Both the position numbers and the translations under genes were made by a program. Below are positions 1-5,390 of a stretch of 16,437 bases of DNA, piece by piece. The notes under the pieces are model-generated. The model was not told the origin of the DNA. It worked only from the letters and a program-made list of their open reading frames with translations, and did not search any database. Positions within the stretch are counted from its first letter, which is position 1; every line of letters starts with the position of its first letter. This stretch comes from Candidatus Woesearchaeota archaeon. Lineage in GTDB: Archaea; Nanobdellota; Nanobdellia; Woesearchaeales; GW2011-AR4. The DNA lies in assembly GCA_030751755.1 (NCBI GenBank), contig JASMFO010000070.1, forward strand, positions 1 to 16,437. The letters are read 5' to 3'.

Positions 1-219
1 CTTCTTGCCCTTGTAAGGTGGCTCTTCTATTAATGTAGTAATTAAATTTCCTTCATGCAGCTTAGTAGCAAATAATGACATTTCTGTTTTATTTATCTCT
101 CCCTCGTTTTCCTTTATCATTGCGATTAACAATTTAGCTACTATAATCTGCTGCTTTGTAGCAAAAATAACCTCAAATATATCCTCAGGTAAGTTAAACC
201 TGTCAAATAATATAACCAT
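1..219 (-). CDS. Unknown protein, N-terminal 73 residues (truncated by window edge)
   Basis: The reading frame is open from the ATG at 219-217 down to the window edge, giving 73 residues with no stop. I do not recognise the family. Residues 1-35 look amphipathic and helical (MVILFDRF, then EVIFATKQQ and VAKLLIAMIK). Residues 38-65 (ENEGEINKTEMSLFATKL) could be a helix-turn-helix segment, so a small DNA-binding regulator is possible but unproven. A TATA-like box lies 33-42 bp upstream and a perfect 10-bp palindrome lies 5 bp upstream of the start, which would suit autoregulation. The C-terminus and true length lie outside the window. Confidence 0.6.
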   Translation of the reverse strand, partial: MVILFDRFNLPEDIFEVIFATKQQIIVAKLLIAMIKENEGEINKTEMSLFATKLHEGNLITTLIEEPPYKGKK

Positions 220-223
220 TTTA

Positions 224-233
224 CCTTATAAGG
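224..233. repeat. Perfect palindrome CCTTATAAGG beside a start codon
   Basis: CCTTATAAGG reads the same on both strands. It lies just upstream of the minus-strand start at 219, about where transcription should begin given the TATA-like box at 252-261. It could be an operator or a second TATA element; the sequence alone does not decide. Confidence 0.4.
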
Positions 234-251
234 AGGCTATATACTAGAACA

Positions 252-261
252 CCTATATAAA
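252..261 (-). promoter_or_regulatory. TATA-like box for the truncated left-edge gene
   Basis: The minus strand reads TTTATATAGG, 33-42 bp before the ATG, so the leader would be short. The surrounding 220-321 gap also holds TATACTAG twice (240-247 and 275-282) and a related inverted TTAGTAT (291-297). Confidence 0.5.
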
Positions 262-321
262 TGTTACGTTTTTGTATACTAGTTTAGGAATTAGTATGCC
301 TGTAAGAACTATAAATCAAAA

Positions 322-1149
322 TTATCCCTTCCTATCAGGATTAAACAATGTACACCCACAGTCTTTGCAATGTATAGCATCTTTGTCATGATGCTGTAAG
401 CCGCATTTTTGGCATTTAACTCTTACCTTTGTTGCTGTGCGTATAATCCTTTTTAGAAAAACGCTTATCTGCCACGGAATTAATATTATCGCACTAGCTA
501 TCATGATAATAGTGACTACACGTCCTTCTGTTGAAATAGGTATGATATCTCCAAAACCTACTGTCGACATTGTAACAATTGAATAATAAATTGCATCAAA
601 AAATGTTGCTATGATTTCTGGATTCGCTCGATGCTCTGTGAAATAAAACAAACCAGAAAACACAAAAACTATTGAAAAAACTGTAAAAGCTATATTAATT
701 AAAACATATACATCCTCATTAGGTATTCTTGCAATTAAATGTATTCTTTTGATGAATCTTAGCAATCTTAAAATCCTGAAAACTCTCAATATCCTTAAAA
801 AACCCAAGCCTGCCAATCCAAAATAGAACGGAAGTATAACAACAAGGTCAATGATTGAGTATATGCTGAAGAAATGCTTTATCTTCTTTTCAGCGGTCCA
901 GAATCTTAATAAATACTCTACACTGAATATTATCATAATTACAGCATCTGCAATTTCCAGAATAGATACTAAGAAATCAGGAAGAGGATGCGTAAGGGCC
1001 ACATATATTGTGCTTGAAATCAATATTAAAGCTATGATACTAGAATCTATTATAGTGCCTGGAAGACTTTCAACATTTTCAAAGTAGAAATTTATGCGCT
1101 CTTTAAGATCTTTGAATTTAGTTTTCTCTTTTGCAGTATCATATTCCAT
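322..1149 (-). CDS. Voltage-gated K+ channel (6TM) with C-terminal zinc ribbon
   Basis: This is a 275-residue membrane protein of the voltage-gated potassium channel superfamily. S1 to S3 fall near residues 33-53, 58-84 and 95-112. S4 spans about 118-136 and has arginine at every third position (R119, R122, R125, R128, R131) followed by K134 and R135, the classic voltage sensor. S5 is near 147-170, the pore helix and selectivity filter TVGFGD are at 196-201, and S6 is near 211-232. These features predict K+-selective conduction gated by membrane potential. The tail adds Cys pairs C246/C249 and C261/C264, a compact zinc ribbon, instead of an RCK or cyclic-nucleotide domain. A TATA-like box 22-32 bp before the ATG and no Shine-Dalgarno sequence suggest a nearly leaderless mRNA. 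It follows the XPD gene on the same strand after 63 bp. Confidence 0.93.
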   Translation of the reverse strand: MEYDTAKEKTKFKDLKERINFYFENVESLPGTIIDSSIIALILISSTIYVALTHPLPDFLVSILEIADAVIMIIFSVEYLLRFWTAEKKIKHFFSIYSIIDLVVILPFYFGLAGLGFLRILRVFRILRLLRFIKRIHLIARIPNEDVYVLINIAFTVFSIVFVFSGLFYFTEHRANPEIIATFFDAIYYSIVTMSTVGFGDIIPISTEGRVVTIIMIASAIILIPWQISVFLKRIIRTATKVRVKCQKCGLQHHDKDAIHCKDCGCTLFNPDRKG

Positions 1150-1170
1150 TTAAAATTGAGGTGAAATACT

Positions 1171-1181
1171 ATATTTAAATA
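1171..1181 (-). promoter_or_regulatory. TATA-like box for the K+ channel gene
   Basis: The AT-only palindrome ATATTTAAATA is centred about 27 bp before the ATG at 1149. No ribosome-binding site lies between them, so a leaderless or very short-leader transcript is likely. Confidence 0.45.
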
Positions 1182-1212
1182 TTTTGATTTATAAAGCAAA
1201 TTAATTTCATCT

Positions 1213-3072
1213 TCAAGAACCAAAAAAACCTTTAATTCTATCTTCATATACTTTAGAAATCTTGAAATCCATGTCCTCTGGCAAACATCTGATATAATTC
1301 TGCCATGCAAATCTCTCATCCAAAAACACAATAACACCTTTATCAGTTTCTGACCTTATGCATCTACCTGCGTTTTGCAGACATTTGGTTATTGCAGGAA
1401 AGATATACCCATAATCAAAACCATTAGCATACTTTTCCTCATAGTAATCTATCAATTCCTTAGTCTCCAAATCAGGCTTTTCTAATGGTAGTCCAACAAT
1501 AACAACCCCTTTCAAAAAATCTCCTGGCAAATCTATACCCTCGCCAAAATTCCCTGTTGAAACTGCTAATAAAACAGCACCCTTATCCTTATTTTCCTTA
1601 AATTCTTCCAATATTTTTTCTTTTTCTTCCTTGCTTAAATTTTGCTTCTCAATAAGCATCTTTTTATTGCATATGCCATAAAAATTCTTGTAGACTTTGT
1701 CCCTCAACCCATAGCTTGGGAAAAACAAGGCAACATTCCCCGGAACCTTGTTTACAATTTTATTGCAAACCTCTGCTATTTTCATATATTCCTTACTGTT
1801 CCTTCTTGTAAACTTTGTTGTAGTCTCTGGCACAATTAAGCACAACCTGTTGCTTTTTGGAAAAGGATTAGAATAAACCTTCTCAACCCCATCATCAAAA
1901 CCTAAAATATCCTTATACATTGAAGTAGGAGTTAAAGTTCCTGACATTATTATTGCGCAATAACTTCTCTCAATTACATCTTTTGTAATTAAGGATGGAT
2001 CCAAACACCTGTAATTCAAAATTAAATTATTGTTAATAAAATCTTTCTTAAGTATCCTTGCAAAACCATTATCATCATTAAGCCATGCCTCTAGAAACTT
2101 GCCAATACTTCCAACATAACTTTGTTTTTGTTTTTCTCTTATTAAATCCCCTGTGTGGGTAAGTTCAGAGATATAATCTTCATATTCTCCATTTCCATTG
2201 ATTTTATCCACGAATTCATATTTCCTTATTAATTTCTCTTCCTTATTGAAGTTAAGGTCAAAACCCAATTCGTTGAAAATATCTTTTAAATTTTTTAATA
2301 TGGAAAGCACATTAAAGAATTCAAACTTATTTGCTTCCTTAATTGCTCTATCAATAATGAAAGTAGAGAGCTTTGCAGTTAGCAGTTCTCTAGCCCTAGA
2401 AGGTAAATTATGCCCCTCATCAATTATAATTATTGAACTTTCCAGTTTTTTATTAGCTTTAGAAAACAACCCGTCTCTGATATCGGGATTAAAAATATAG
2501 TTGTAATCAGCAATAACTACTTTCGCATCCGTAGCCAATAAAGAAACCAGTTCATATGGACACAATTTAGGTTTTTTGCAGTTATCTATCAGTTCCCCAA
2601 CATGCATAGGTCCCAGAACTTTTAACTCATTCAGATTTTGTTCAGCCACAATTGTAGGCCTCATTGACTTTTTTCTTGTATTTGTATAAAACTCGCATTG
2701 ATTTTCATCTCTCAGCTTCTTGCAGTAATCAATAAAATCTCCAGAATTTAAACCCTCAACACCTTGCAAACACATCCATTTTTTGCCAATAATGTCGGCA
2801 ACCCCAAAATTATTTCCATGCTTTTTCTTTATTTGTTTTAGTGTATCTACCGCTATCTTATGTTGTGTTTGTCTTGATGTAAGAAAAAAAACAGTAATAT
2901 CTTTATCCATAGCAAAACTCAATGCAGGCGCCAAAACAGAAGCAGTCTTCCCTATACCAGTTGGAGCGTGAATTATAATATCTTTTTTATCTTTTATTGC
3001 TTCATAAACATCGGAAATAACCGTGTCTTGAATATCCCTTACCTTATCATGCGGAAAAAGAATTTCATCCAT
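1213..3072 (-). CDS. xpd: XPD/Rad3-family Fe-S DNA helicase
   Basis: This 619-residue superfamily 2 helicase is of the XPD/Rad3/DinG type, which unwinds DNA 5' to 3' using ATP and is linked to repair. Visible motifs are Walker A APTGIGKT (36-43), the DEAH-like box DEGH (218-221), and motif VI QNAGRCIR (566-573). Between Walker A and the DEGH box are cysteines C101, C117, C126 and C171 with the spacing of the 4Fe-4S domain of archaeal XPD; C165 is extra. There is no N-terminal exonuclease domain, and the length suits archaeal XPD rather than bacterial DinG. The start ATGGATGAA at 3072 is preceded by a TATA-like box and no clear Shine-Dalgarno sequence. The K+ channel gene follows 63 bp later with its own probable promoter. 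Confidence 0.93.
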   Translation of the reverse strand: MDEILFPHDKVRDIQDTVISDVYEAIKDKKDIIIHAPTGIGKTASVLAPALSFAMDKDITVFFLTSRQTQHKIAVDTLKQIKKKHGNNFGVADIIGKKWMCLQGVEGLNSGDFIDYCKKLRDENQCEFYTNTRKKSMRPTIVAEQNLNELKVLGPMHVGELIDNCKKPKLCPYELVSLLATDAKVVIADYNYIFNPDIRDGLFSKANKKLESSIIIIDEGHNLPSRARELLTAKLSTFIIDRAIKEANKFEFFNVLSILKNLKDIFNELGFDLNFNKEEKLIRKYEFVDKINGNGEYEDYISELTHTGDLIREKQKQSYVGSIGKFLEAWLNDDNGFARILKKDFINNNLILNYRCLDPSLITKDVIERSYCAIIMSGTLTPTSMYKDILGFDDGVEKVYSNPFPKSNRLCLIVPETTTKFTRRNSKEYMKIAEVCNKIVNKVPGNVALFFPSYGLRDKVYKNFYGICNKKMLIEKQNLSKEEKEKILEEFKENKDKGAVLLAVSTGNFGEGIDLPGDFLKGVVIVGLPLEKPDLETKELIDYYEEKYANGFDYGYIFPAITKCLQNAGRCIRSETDKGVIVFLDERFAWQNYIRCLPEDMDFKISKVYEDRIKGFFGS

Positions 3073-3093
3073 TTTTTGGAGTATACTATTTTT

Positions 3094-3103
3094 ATTTATA
3101 ATT
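3094..3103 (-). promoter_or_regulatory. TATA-like box for xpd
   Basis: The minus strand reads AATTATAAAT, 22-31 bp upstream of the xpd start. The 3073-3209 gap is extremely AT-rich and holds divergent promoters for xpd and the tRNA; no other gene was seen in it. Confidence 0.4.
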
Positions 3104-3175
3104 ATTCTTATTTATTTTAATATTGTATCATTTTTTATTGGGTTTTATTTTATTGCACCTTATCTATTGATAATG

Positions 3176-3183
3176 TTTTTAAA
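3176..3183 (+). promoter_or_regulatory. TATA-like box for tRNA-Ala
   Basis: TTTTTAAA ends 27 bp before the first tRNA base, as expected for archaeal tRNA genes transcribed from just before the 5' end. Confidence 0.4.
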
Positions 3184-3229
3184 CCATTGTACTTTTTCTC
3201 CATTGTATTGGGCCGGTGGCGAAATCTGG

Positions 3230-3250
3230 TGACAGAAAACTGTCGGATAA
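3230..3250 (+). other. tRNA intron 1, D loop (between positions 19 and 20), 21 nt
   Basis: A bulge-helix-bulge fits. The 4-bp helix ATCT (3224-3227) with GGAT (3245-3248) is followed on the 5' strand by bulge GGT (3228-3230) and on the 3' strand by bulge AAT (3249-3251). Cutting GG|T and AA|T removes 3230-3250. Inside, GACAG pairs with CTGTC around an AAAA loop. Removal restores a 9-nt D loop with G18 and G19. Because base T is present at both junctions, 3231-3251 would give the same mature tRNA. Confidence 0.75.
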
Positions 3251-3284
3251 TATCGTGTCCCCTTGGCTTGGGGAAGAATTCGGG

Positions 3285-3315
3285 AAATTATAAGTAATTG
3301 CTTGTGATTCGAAAA
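3285..3315 (+). other. tRNA intron 2, T arm (between positions 53 and 54), 31 nt
   Basis: It splits the T stem from the T loop. The bulge-helix-bulge has a 4-bp helix TTCG (3279-3282) with CGAA (3310-3313), a 5' bulge GGA (3283-3285) and a 3' bulge AAT (3314-3316). Cutting GG|A and AA|T gives exactly the exon ends that the T arm needs. The intron folds internally as a 9-bp helix (3286-3294 with 3301-3309, two G-U pairs) with loop TAATTG. Confidence 0.8.
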
Positions 3316-3335
3316 TTCAAATCCCGACCGGTCCA

Positions 3336-3341
3336 TTTTTT
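3336..3341 (+). terminator. T-run after tRNA-Ala
   Basis: Six T residues directly follow the discriminator base. This fits the oligo-T termination signal of archaeal RNA polymerase. Confidence 0.5.
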
Positions 3342-3353
3342 AAAATCAAAAAC

Positions 3354-3363
3354 AATATAAATA
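3354..3363 (+). promoter_or_regulatory. TATA-like box for the HIT gene
   Basis: AATATAAATA lies 38-47 bp before the ATG. Unlike most genes here, the HIT start also has a Shine-Dalgarno-like GGTGAT at 3390-3395, 5 bp before the ATG, so a short leader is likely. Confidence 0.45.
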
Positions 3364-3400
3364 CCCATGAAATTTCATAATTAAAAACTGGTGATTAAAA

Positions 3401-3811
3401 ATGGAAGATTGTGTTTTCTGCAAGATTGTCAATGGAAAAATACCAGCAGCAAAAGTTTACGAAAATAGCAACGTTATAAGTTTTCTTGATATTATGCCTG
3501 CTAACAAAGGGCATTGTTTGGTAGTTCCTAAAAAGCATTATGAAAATATGCTTGACATTTCTGATGAGGATTTAAAAAATTTAATATTGGCAGCAAAAAA
3601 AATTACAAAAGCATTATCCCTGTCAATAGGCAATGGAAGCTATAACATAATCATGAACAATGGTAAGGAAGCTGGCCAGCTGGTAGATCATGCACATATT
3701 CATATAATCCCAAGATTCAAAGGCGACAGATTAAGGATCAAATGGTCCCATAAAAAATACATTGACGAAGAGATGAAAAACATACAGGAAAAGATAAAGA
3801 AGTTTGTTTGA
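3401..3811 (+). CDS. HIT-family (HINT-like) nucleotide phosphoramidase/hydrolase
   Basis: The 136-residue protein carries the full histidine triad H97-A-H99-I-H101 followed by IIPR, the nucleotide-binding and catalytic signature of HIT proteins. The N-terminal C4/C7 pair (CVFCKI) with H46 (PKKHYENM) matches the zinc-site pattern of HINT-like members. Length and motif order are typical of a complete single-domain HIT protein, which cleaves the alpha-phosphate of nucleoside phosphoramidates or dinucleoside polyphosphates in the cytoplasm; the natural substrate cannot be read from sequence. It stands alone between the tRNA and a convergent methyltransferase gene whose stop codon is only 5 bp away, so the two transcripts probably share their end region. 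Confidence 0.93.
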   Translation: MEDCVFCKIVNGKIPAAKVYENSNVISFLDIMPANKGHCLVVPKKHYENMLDISDEDLKNLILAAKKITKALSLSIGNGSYNIIMNNGKEAGQLVDHAHIHIIPRFKGDRLRIKWSHKKYIDEEMKNIQEKIKKFV

Positions 3812-3816
3812 TTTTA

Positions 3817-4683
3817 TTAAGGAGCTGGACTTAAAATCTCTTTTCTTCTATATACTTGAGGGATACGAAGCCGAGTTTCAAAATATGGTGAGGGGGCATT
3901 CTCAAAACCTAAATTGTCTAAATCTTCCATCCCTCTGAAATATTGTCTTCTTCCAGGGAAGGGATCAGACCAATCTGCAGTTTCACATAAAAGCCATCCG
4001 CCTTCTCTCATGCTTCTATGCACATTTGCCAATATAATTTTTCTGCCAGAGGGATTATAGTGCATTAGAACGTTTAATAGCAAAACAACATCATATTGCT
4101 GAGGAAGAGAGCCTCTTAATATGTTATGAGTCTGGAAATTTATTCTCGCTTTCGCTTCATCATTAAAACTTATTCTTCTTATATGACTATCATTGAATCT
4201 AAGCCCCAGTATATCCTTGTTAGACACAGCAGTTACCTCATAAGCCTTTTTAGCCTCTGGCCCTAAAGCCTCGAAAAGTCTCATTTCCCCCTCATAAGGG
4301 TCTGCGCTGGCATCATATTCCCCTCTTTGTGCTGTTTCGATATTTGCAGGGTTGACATCAAATGCATCTAAACTCAACCTACCATTTTGACGCCAATTTT
4401 CCAAAAGCAATGAGTATGCCTCTCTGCCATCAGAGCACCCAACCGAAGCTACATTTAAGGGCTGGCTCGGAGAATAAGCTGGCAAAATCATATCTCTAAA
4501 TATTTTGAATGCTTGGTCATCCCTGAAAAATCTTGTTTGCTGATTAATGCCTGAAAGAATCATCCTCTCAACTCTTTCATCTAACGGCAGTTCTGCAAGA
4601 CCAGGATTTGCTTCTAAGAACCTATTTAAAAAACCACCTTCTAAGTCTAAAATAGTCTCAGGTTCATGATTGTTATCCACCAT
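3817..4683 (-). CDS. CheR-like SAM-dependent methyltransferase
   Basis: The protein resembles CheR, which methylates glutamates of chemoreceptors. CheR-like signatures are TRFFRDDQAF (50-59), the SAM-binding motif VGCSDGREAYSL (81-92), and FDVNPANIETAQRGEY (108-123), followed by SFNDEAKARINFQTHNI. The usual CRNVLIYF motif is replaced by LLLNVLMHY, so the target may differ. The N-terminal 45 residues contain no CheR features I recognise. I prefer the ATG at 4683 (288 residues) over the in-frame TTG one codon earlier. A TATA-like box 21-31 bp upstream suggests a leaderless mRNA. No chemotaxis, flagellar or receptor gene is nearby. It looks richer in Arg, Gly and Pro and less lysine-rich than its neighbours, which might mean a different origin. 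Methyltransferase: quite sure; substrate: unknown. Confidence 0.8.
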   Translation of the reverse strand: MVDNNHEPETILDLEGGFLNRFLEANPGLAELPLDERVERMILSGINQQTRFFRDDQAFKIFRDMILPAYSPSQPLNVASVGCSDGREAYSLLLENWRQNGRLSLDAFDVNPANIETAQRGEYDASADPYEGEMRLFEALGPEAKKAYEVTAVSNKDILGLRFNDSHIRRISFNDEAKARINFQTHNILRGSLPQQYDVVLLLNVLMHYNPSGRKIILANVHRSMREGGWLLCETADWSDPFPGRRQYFRGMEDLDNLGFENAPSPYFETRLRIPQVYRRKEILSPAP

Positions 4684-4703
4684 CAAGCCAGGTAGTGTAA
4701 GGC

Positions 4704-4714
4704 TATTTATAAAT
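4704..4714 (-). promoter_or_regulatory. TATA-like box for the CheR-like gene
   Basis: ATTTATAAATA on the minus strand lies 21-31 bp before the ATG at 4683. It sits in an 89-bp divergent region shared with the cobalamin cluster. Confidence 0.5.
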
Positions 4715-4742
4715 ATTAGTCCCTATAAATTTTCAAAAACTA

Positions 4743-4751
4743 TTAAATATA
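4743..4751 (+). promoter_or_regulatory. TATA-like box for the cobO-nrdJ-ogg cluster
   Basis: TTAAATATA lies 22-30 bp before the ATG at 4773, so transcription would begin at or close to the start codon. The divergent region shows no cobalamin riboswitch-like structure that I can recognise. Confidence 0.4.
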
Positions 4752-4772
4752 TCTATATCTTTACCTAAAAAT

Positions 4773-5387
4773 ATGGTCACAAAGATAAAGGGAAAGATAA
4801 TGGTAGAGGGTGATGAAGACAGAGAGCATCTTGGCCTGGTTCATGTTATAACAGGTGATGGGCAGGGCAAAACTACATCTTCATTAGGTATTGCTTTAAG
4901 AGCCTTGGGAAGCAACTTAAAAGTTTACATGATACAATTCCTTAAGTCAGGAACAACTGGAGAAGTTTATACAATAAAAAAACACCTTCCTGGAATGGAA
5001 ATAATTCAGTTCAGTGTTGATGCAATCAATGAAAGGCAGCAAAAGATTGACCAATTTAGAGATAAGGGAAGCAAATTCACATTTAATCCTGATGAGCAGG
5101 AAAAAGAAGCTGCTATGCTTGGGTTTCATCATGCAAAAAAAATAATAGGCTCCAAAGATTATGACTTAGTAATTTTGGATGAGTTAAATACTATTTTGGA
5201 TAAGGACATTATCCAGGTAAAAGACATTATAGATTTAATGGAAAATCATGGCAATGTTGAACTGGTTTTTACCGGAAGAGATGCTCCACAAGAGATTATT
5301 GAAAAAGCGGATTACGTTTCCATGGTCAAGGGCATAAAGCATCCATGGCAGAAAGGAATAAAAGCAAGAAAAGGGATTGAGTATTAA
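4773..5387 (+). CDS. cobO: Corrinoid adenosyltransferase (CobO/CobA/BtuR family)
   Basis: The 204-residue protein transfers adenosyl from ATP to the cobalt of reduced corrinoids, making adenosylcobalamin or its precursor. The P-loop GDGQGKTT (28-35) leads the family signature continuing SSLGIALRALG. The Walker B-like segment DLVILDELN is at 131-139, then LVFTGRDAPQEIIEKADYVS (164-183), and the ending KGIKARKGIEY is typical of this family. The length is normal. The gene starts a tight cluster: the next gene, an adenosylcobalamin-dependent reductase, begins 3 bp after this stop, so product and consumer of the cofactor are probably co-transcribed. An in-frame ATG at 4800 is a possible alternative start; the first ATG fits the TATA box better. 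No other B12 biosynthesis gene is present, suggesting corrinoid salvage. Confidence 0.92.
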   Translation: MVTKIKGKIMVEGDEDREHLGLVHVITGDGQGKTTSSLGIALRALGSNLKVYMIQFLKSGTTGEVYTIKKHLPGMEIIQFSVDAINERQQKIDQFRDKGSKFTFNPDEQEKEAAMLGFHHAKKIIGSKDYDLVILDELNTILDKDIIQVKDIIDLMENHGNVELVFTGRDAPQEIIEKADYVSMVKGIKHPWQKGIKARKGIEY

Positions 5388-5390
5388 AAA

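Larger units (their letters stand above)
3210..3335 (+). tRNA. tRNA-Ala (anticodon GGC) with two introns outside the anticodon loop
   Basis: The 126-bp gene becomes a normal 74-nt tRNA after removal of 3230-3250 and 3285-3315. The acceptor stem is 3210-3216 with 3328-3334, discriminator A3335, no encoded CCA. It contains the G3-U70 wobble (G3212 with T3332), the alanine identity element. The D stem is GCGA/TCGT (3219-3222, 3253-3256) and the spliced D loop is AATCTGGTA. The anticodon stem TCCCC/GGGGA holds loop TTGGCTT, with GGC at 3265-3267. The variable loop has 5 nt, and the T stem TCGGG/CCCGA carries T loop TTCAAAT. Expected tertiary pairs fit: U8-A14, A15-U48, G18-U55, G19-C56, U54-A58. 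Odd point: base 37 is U, normally a purine. A TATA-like box precedes the gene and a T-run follows. Confidence 0.88.

Noticed and set aside
1213..3072. Bacterial-type DinG identity for the Fe-S helicase
   Set aside because: Length, cysteine spacing and absence of a nuclease or extra N-terminal domain fit archaeal XPD better, although the families are closely related.
3210..3335. Type II tRNA (Leu or Ser) with TCCCC/GGGGA as a long variable arm
   Set aside because: No 5-bp stem with a 7-nt loop fits between the D region and that hairpin, and the T stem TCGGG/CCCGA would be broken by 31 nt. The G3-U70 pair and the two-intron model explain all parts as tRNA-Ala.
4684..4686. TTG start for the CheR-like gene
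   Set aside because: It adds one residue before a standard ATG at 4683 that is well placed relative to the TATA-like box.
4684..4772. Cobalamin riboswitch upstream of cobO-nrdJ
   Set aside because: The gap is only 89 bp, is AT-rich, holds two divergent TATA-like boxes and lacks a B12-box-like conserved element.
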